From Tateyamaria sp. (GTDB lineage: Bacteria; Pseudomonadota; Alphaproteobacteria; Rhodobacterales; Rhodobacteraceae): 6,757 bases of DNA. The notes beneath the pieces were generated by a model, which had not been told where the DNA came from, made no database searches, and saw only the letters and a list, made by a program, of their open reading frames with translations. The stretch lies in NCBI GenBank assembly GCA_018668195.1, contig JABITU010000340.1, positions 1-6,757 of the forward strand. The letters run 5' to 3'. Both the position numbers and the translations under genes were made by a program. Shown piece after piece: positions 6,593 to 6,757 of the stretch (position 1 is the stretch's first letter; each line of letters begins with the position of its first letter).

Positions 6593-6757
6593 ATGGAAAC
6601 GAATTTCAACAATAGAAGCCTCGAAACCAAAGATATTCTTGGTGAACTTGTACGTATAGAAACGGTATCAGGCGCGAGCACAAAAGAAGTAAATGACTTG
6701 ATTGCCAAATTTTGCGAGCATTCGTCCGATTGCATGATTTCTGCAACTGGACCTTTC
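6593..6757 (+). CDS. M20-family metallohydrolase, ArgE-like, N-terminus (partial)
   Basis: The open frame from ATG 6593 runs off the window after 55 codons. The segment DILGELVRIETVSGASTKEV matches the N-terminal helix of M20 peptidases, most like acetylornithine deacetylase (ArgE), which has the L(V/I)xxxTVS(G/x)xS(T/N) signature before the zinc-binding core. ArgE makes ornithine from N-acetylornithine in arginine synthesis. The metal ligands and catalytic glutamate lie beyond the edge, so DapE-, carboxypeptidase- or other amidohydrolase-like members remain possible. An in-frame TAA at 6566-6568 limits any earlier start, and no good Shine-Dalgarno precedes the ATG. By hand count this part is about 41% GC (67 of 165), with codons such as AGA, ATA and GTA, unlike alaS and typA. 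Confidence 0.65.
   Translation, partial: METNFNNRSLETKDILGELVRIETVSGASTKEVNDLIAKFCEHSSDCMISATGPF

Noticed and set aside
1..6757. Search for mobile elements, CRISPR arrays, tRNA/rRNA genes and toxin-antitoxin pairs
   Set aside because: No transposase, terminal repeats with target duplication, regularly spaced repeats, tRNA cloverleaf or paired small toxin genes could be seen.

Overview
The window looks like ordinary chromosome from an alphaproteobacterium of the Rhodobacterales (a marine roseobacter-type genome). The evidence is the gene pair recA-alaS, the roseobacter-like wording of AlaS, a DUF6356-type small protein that I associate with this order, and a moderately GC-rich base composition. 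The assignment is from recalled protein similarity and gene order; no search was run.

Layout, left to right. Bases 1-67 are the acidic C-terminal tail of what is probably RecA, followed by a clear intrinsic terminator (99-132). A complete alaS (alanyl-tRNA synthetase, 884 aa from the ATG at 197) follows. Immediately after its stop comes a 95-aa DUF1330 protein whose ribosome binding site lies inside the last codons of alaS. These two plus-strand genes converge on a minus-strand block: typA (BipA GTPase), upstream of it an EmrE/QacE-type small multidrug resistance protein, and upstream of that an Lrp/AsnC-family regulator. The regulator and the pump are 10 bp apart and almost certainly co-transcribed. 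typA is 84 bp further on, with no obvious terminator in between. Divergent from the regulator, across a 112-bp AT-rich gap, is a 68-aa DUF6356-like small protein with a strong Shine-Dalgarno. A 365-bp stretch with no supportable gene follows. The window ends inside the start of an M20-family (acetylornithine deacetylase/ArgE-like) metallohydrolase, which is visibly more AT-rich than the rest.

Functionally, alaS and typA are translation housekeeping genes. The Lrp regulator plus SMR exporter is a small candidate regulatory unit, presumably self-regulated from the shared divergent gap. I found no mobile element, CRISPR array, tRNA or rRNA, and nothing I would call a new system. The points most worth a second look are the Lrp/SMR/DUF6356 divergent locus with its dyad and possible leaderless start, the gene-free 6228-6592 stretch, and the compositional shift at the right edge.
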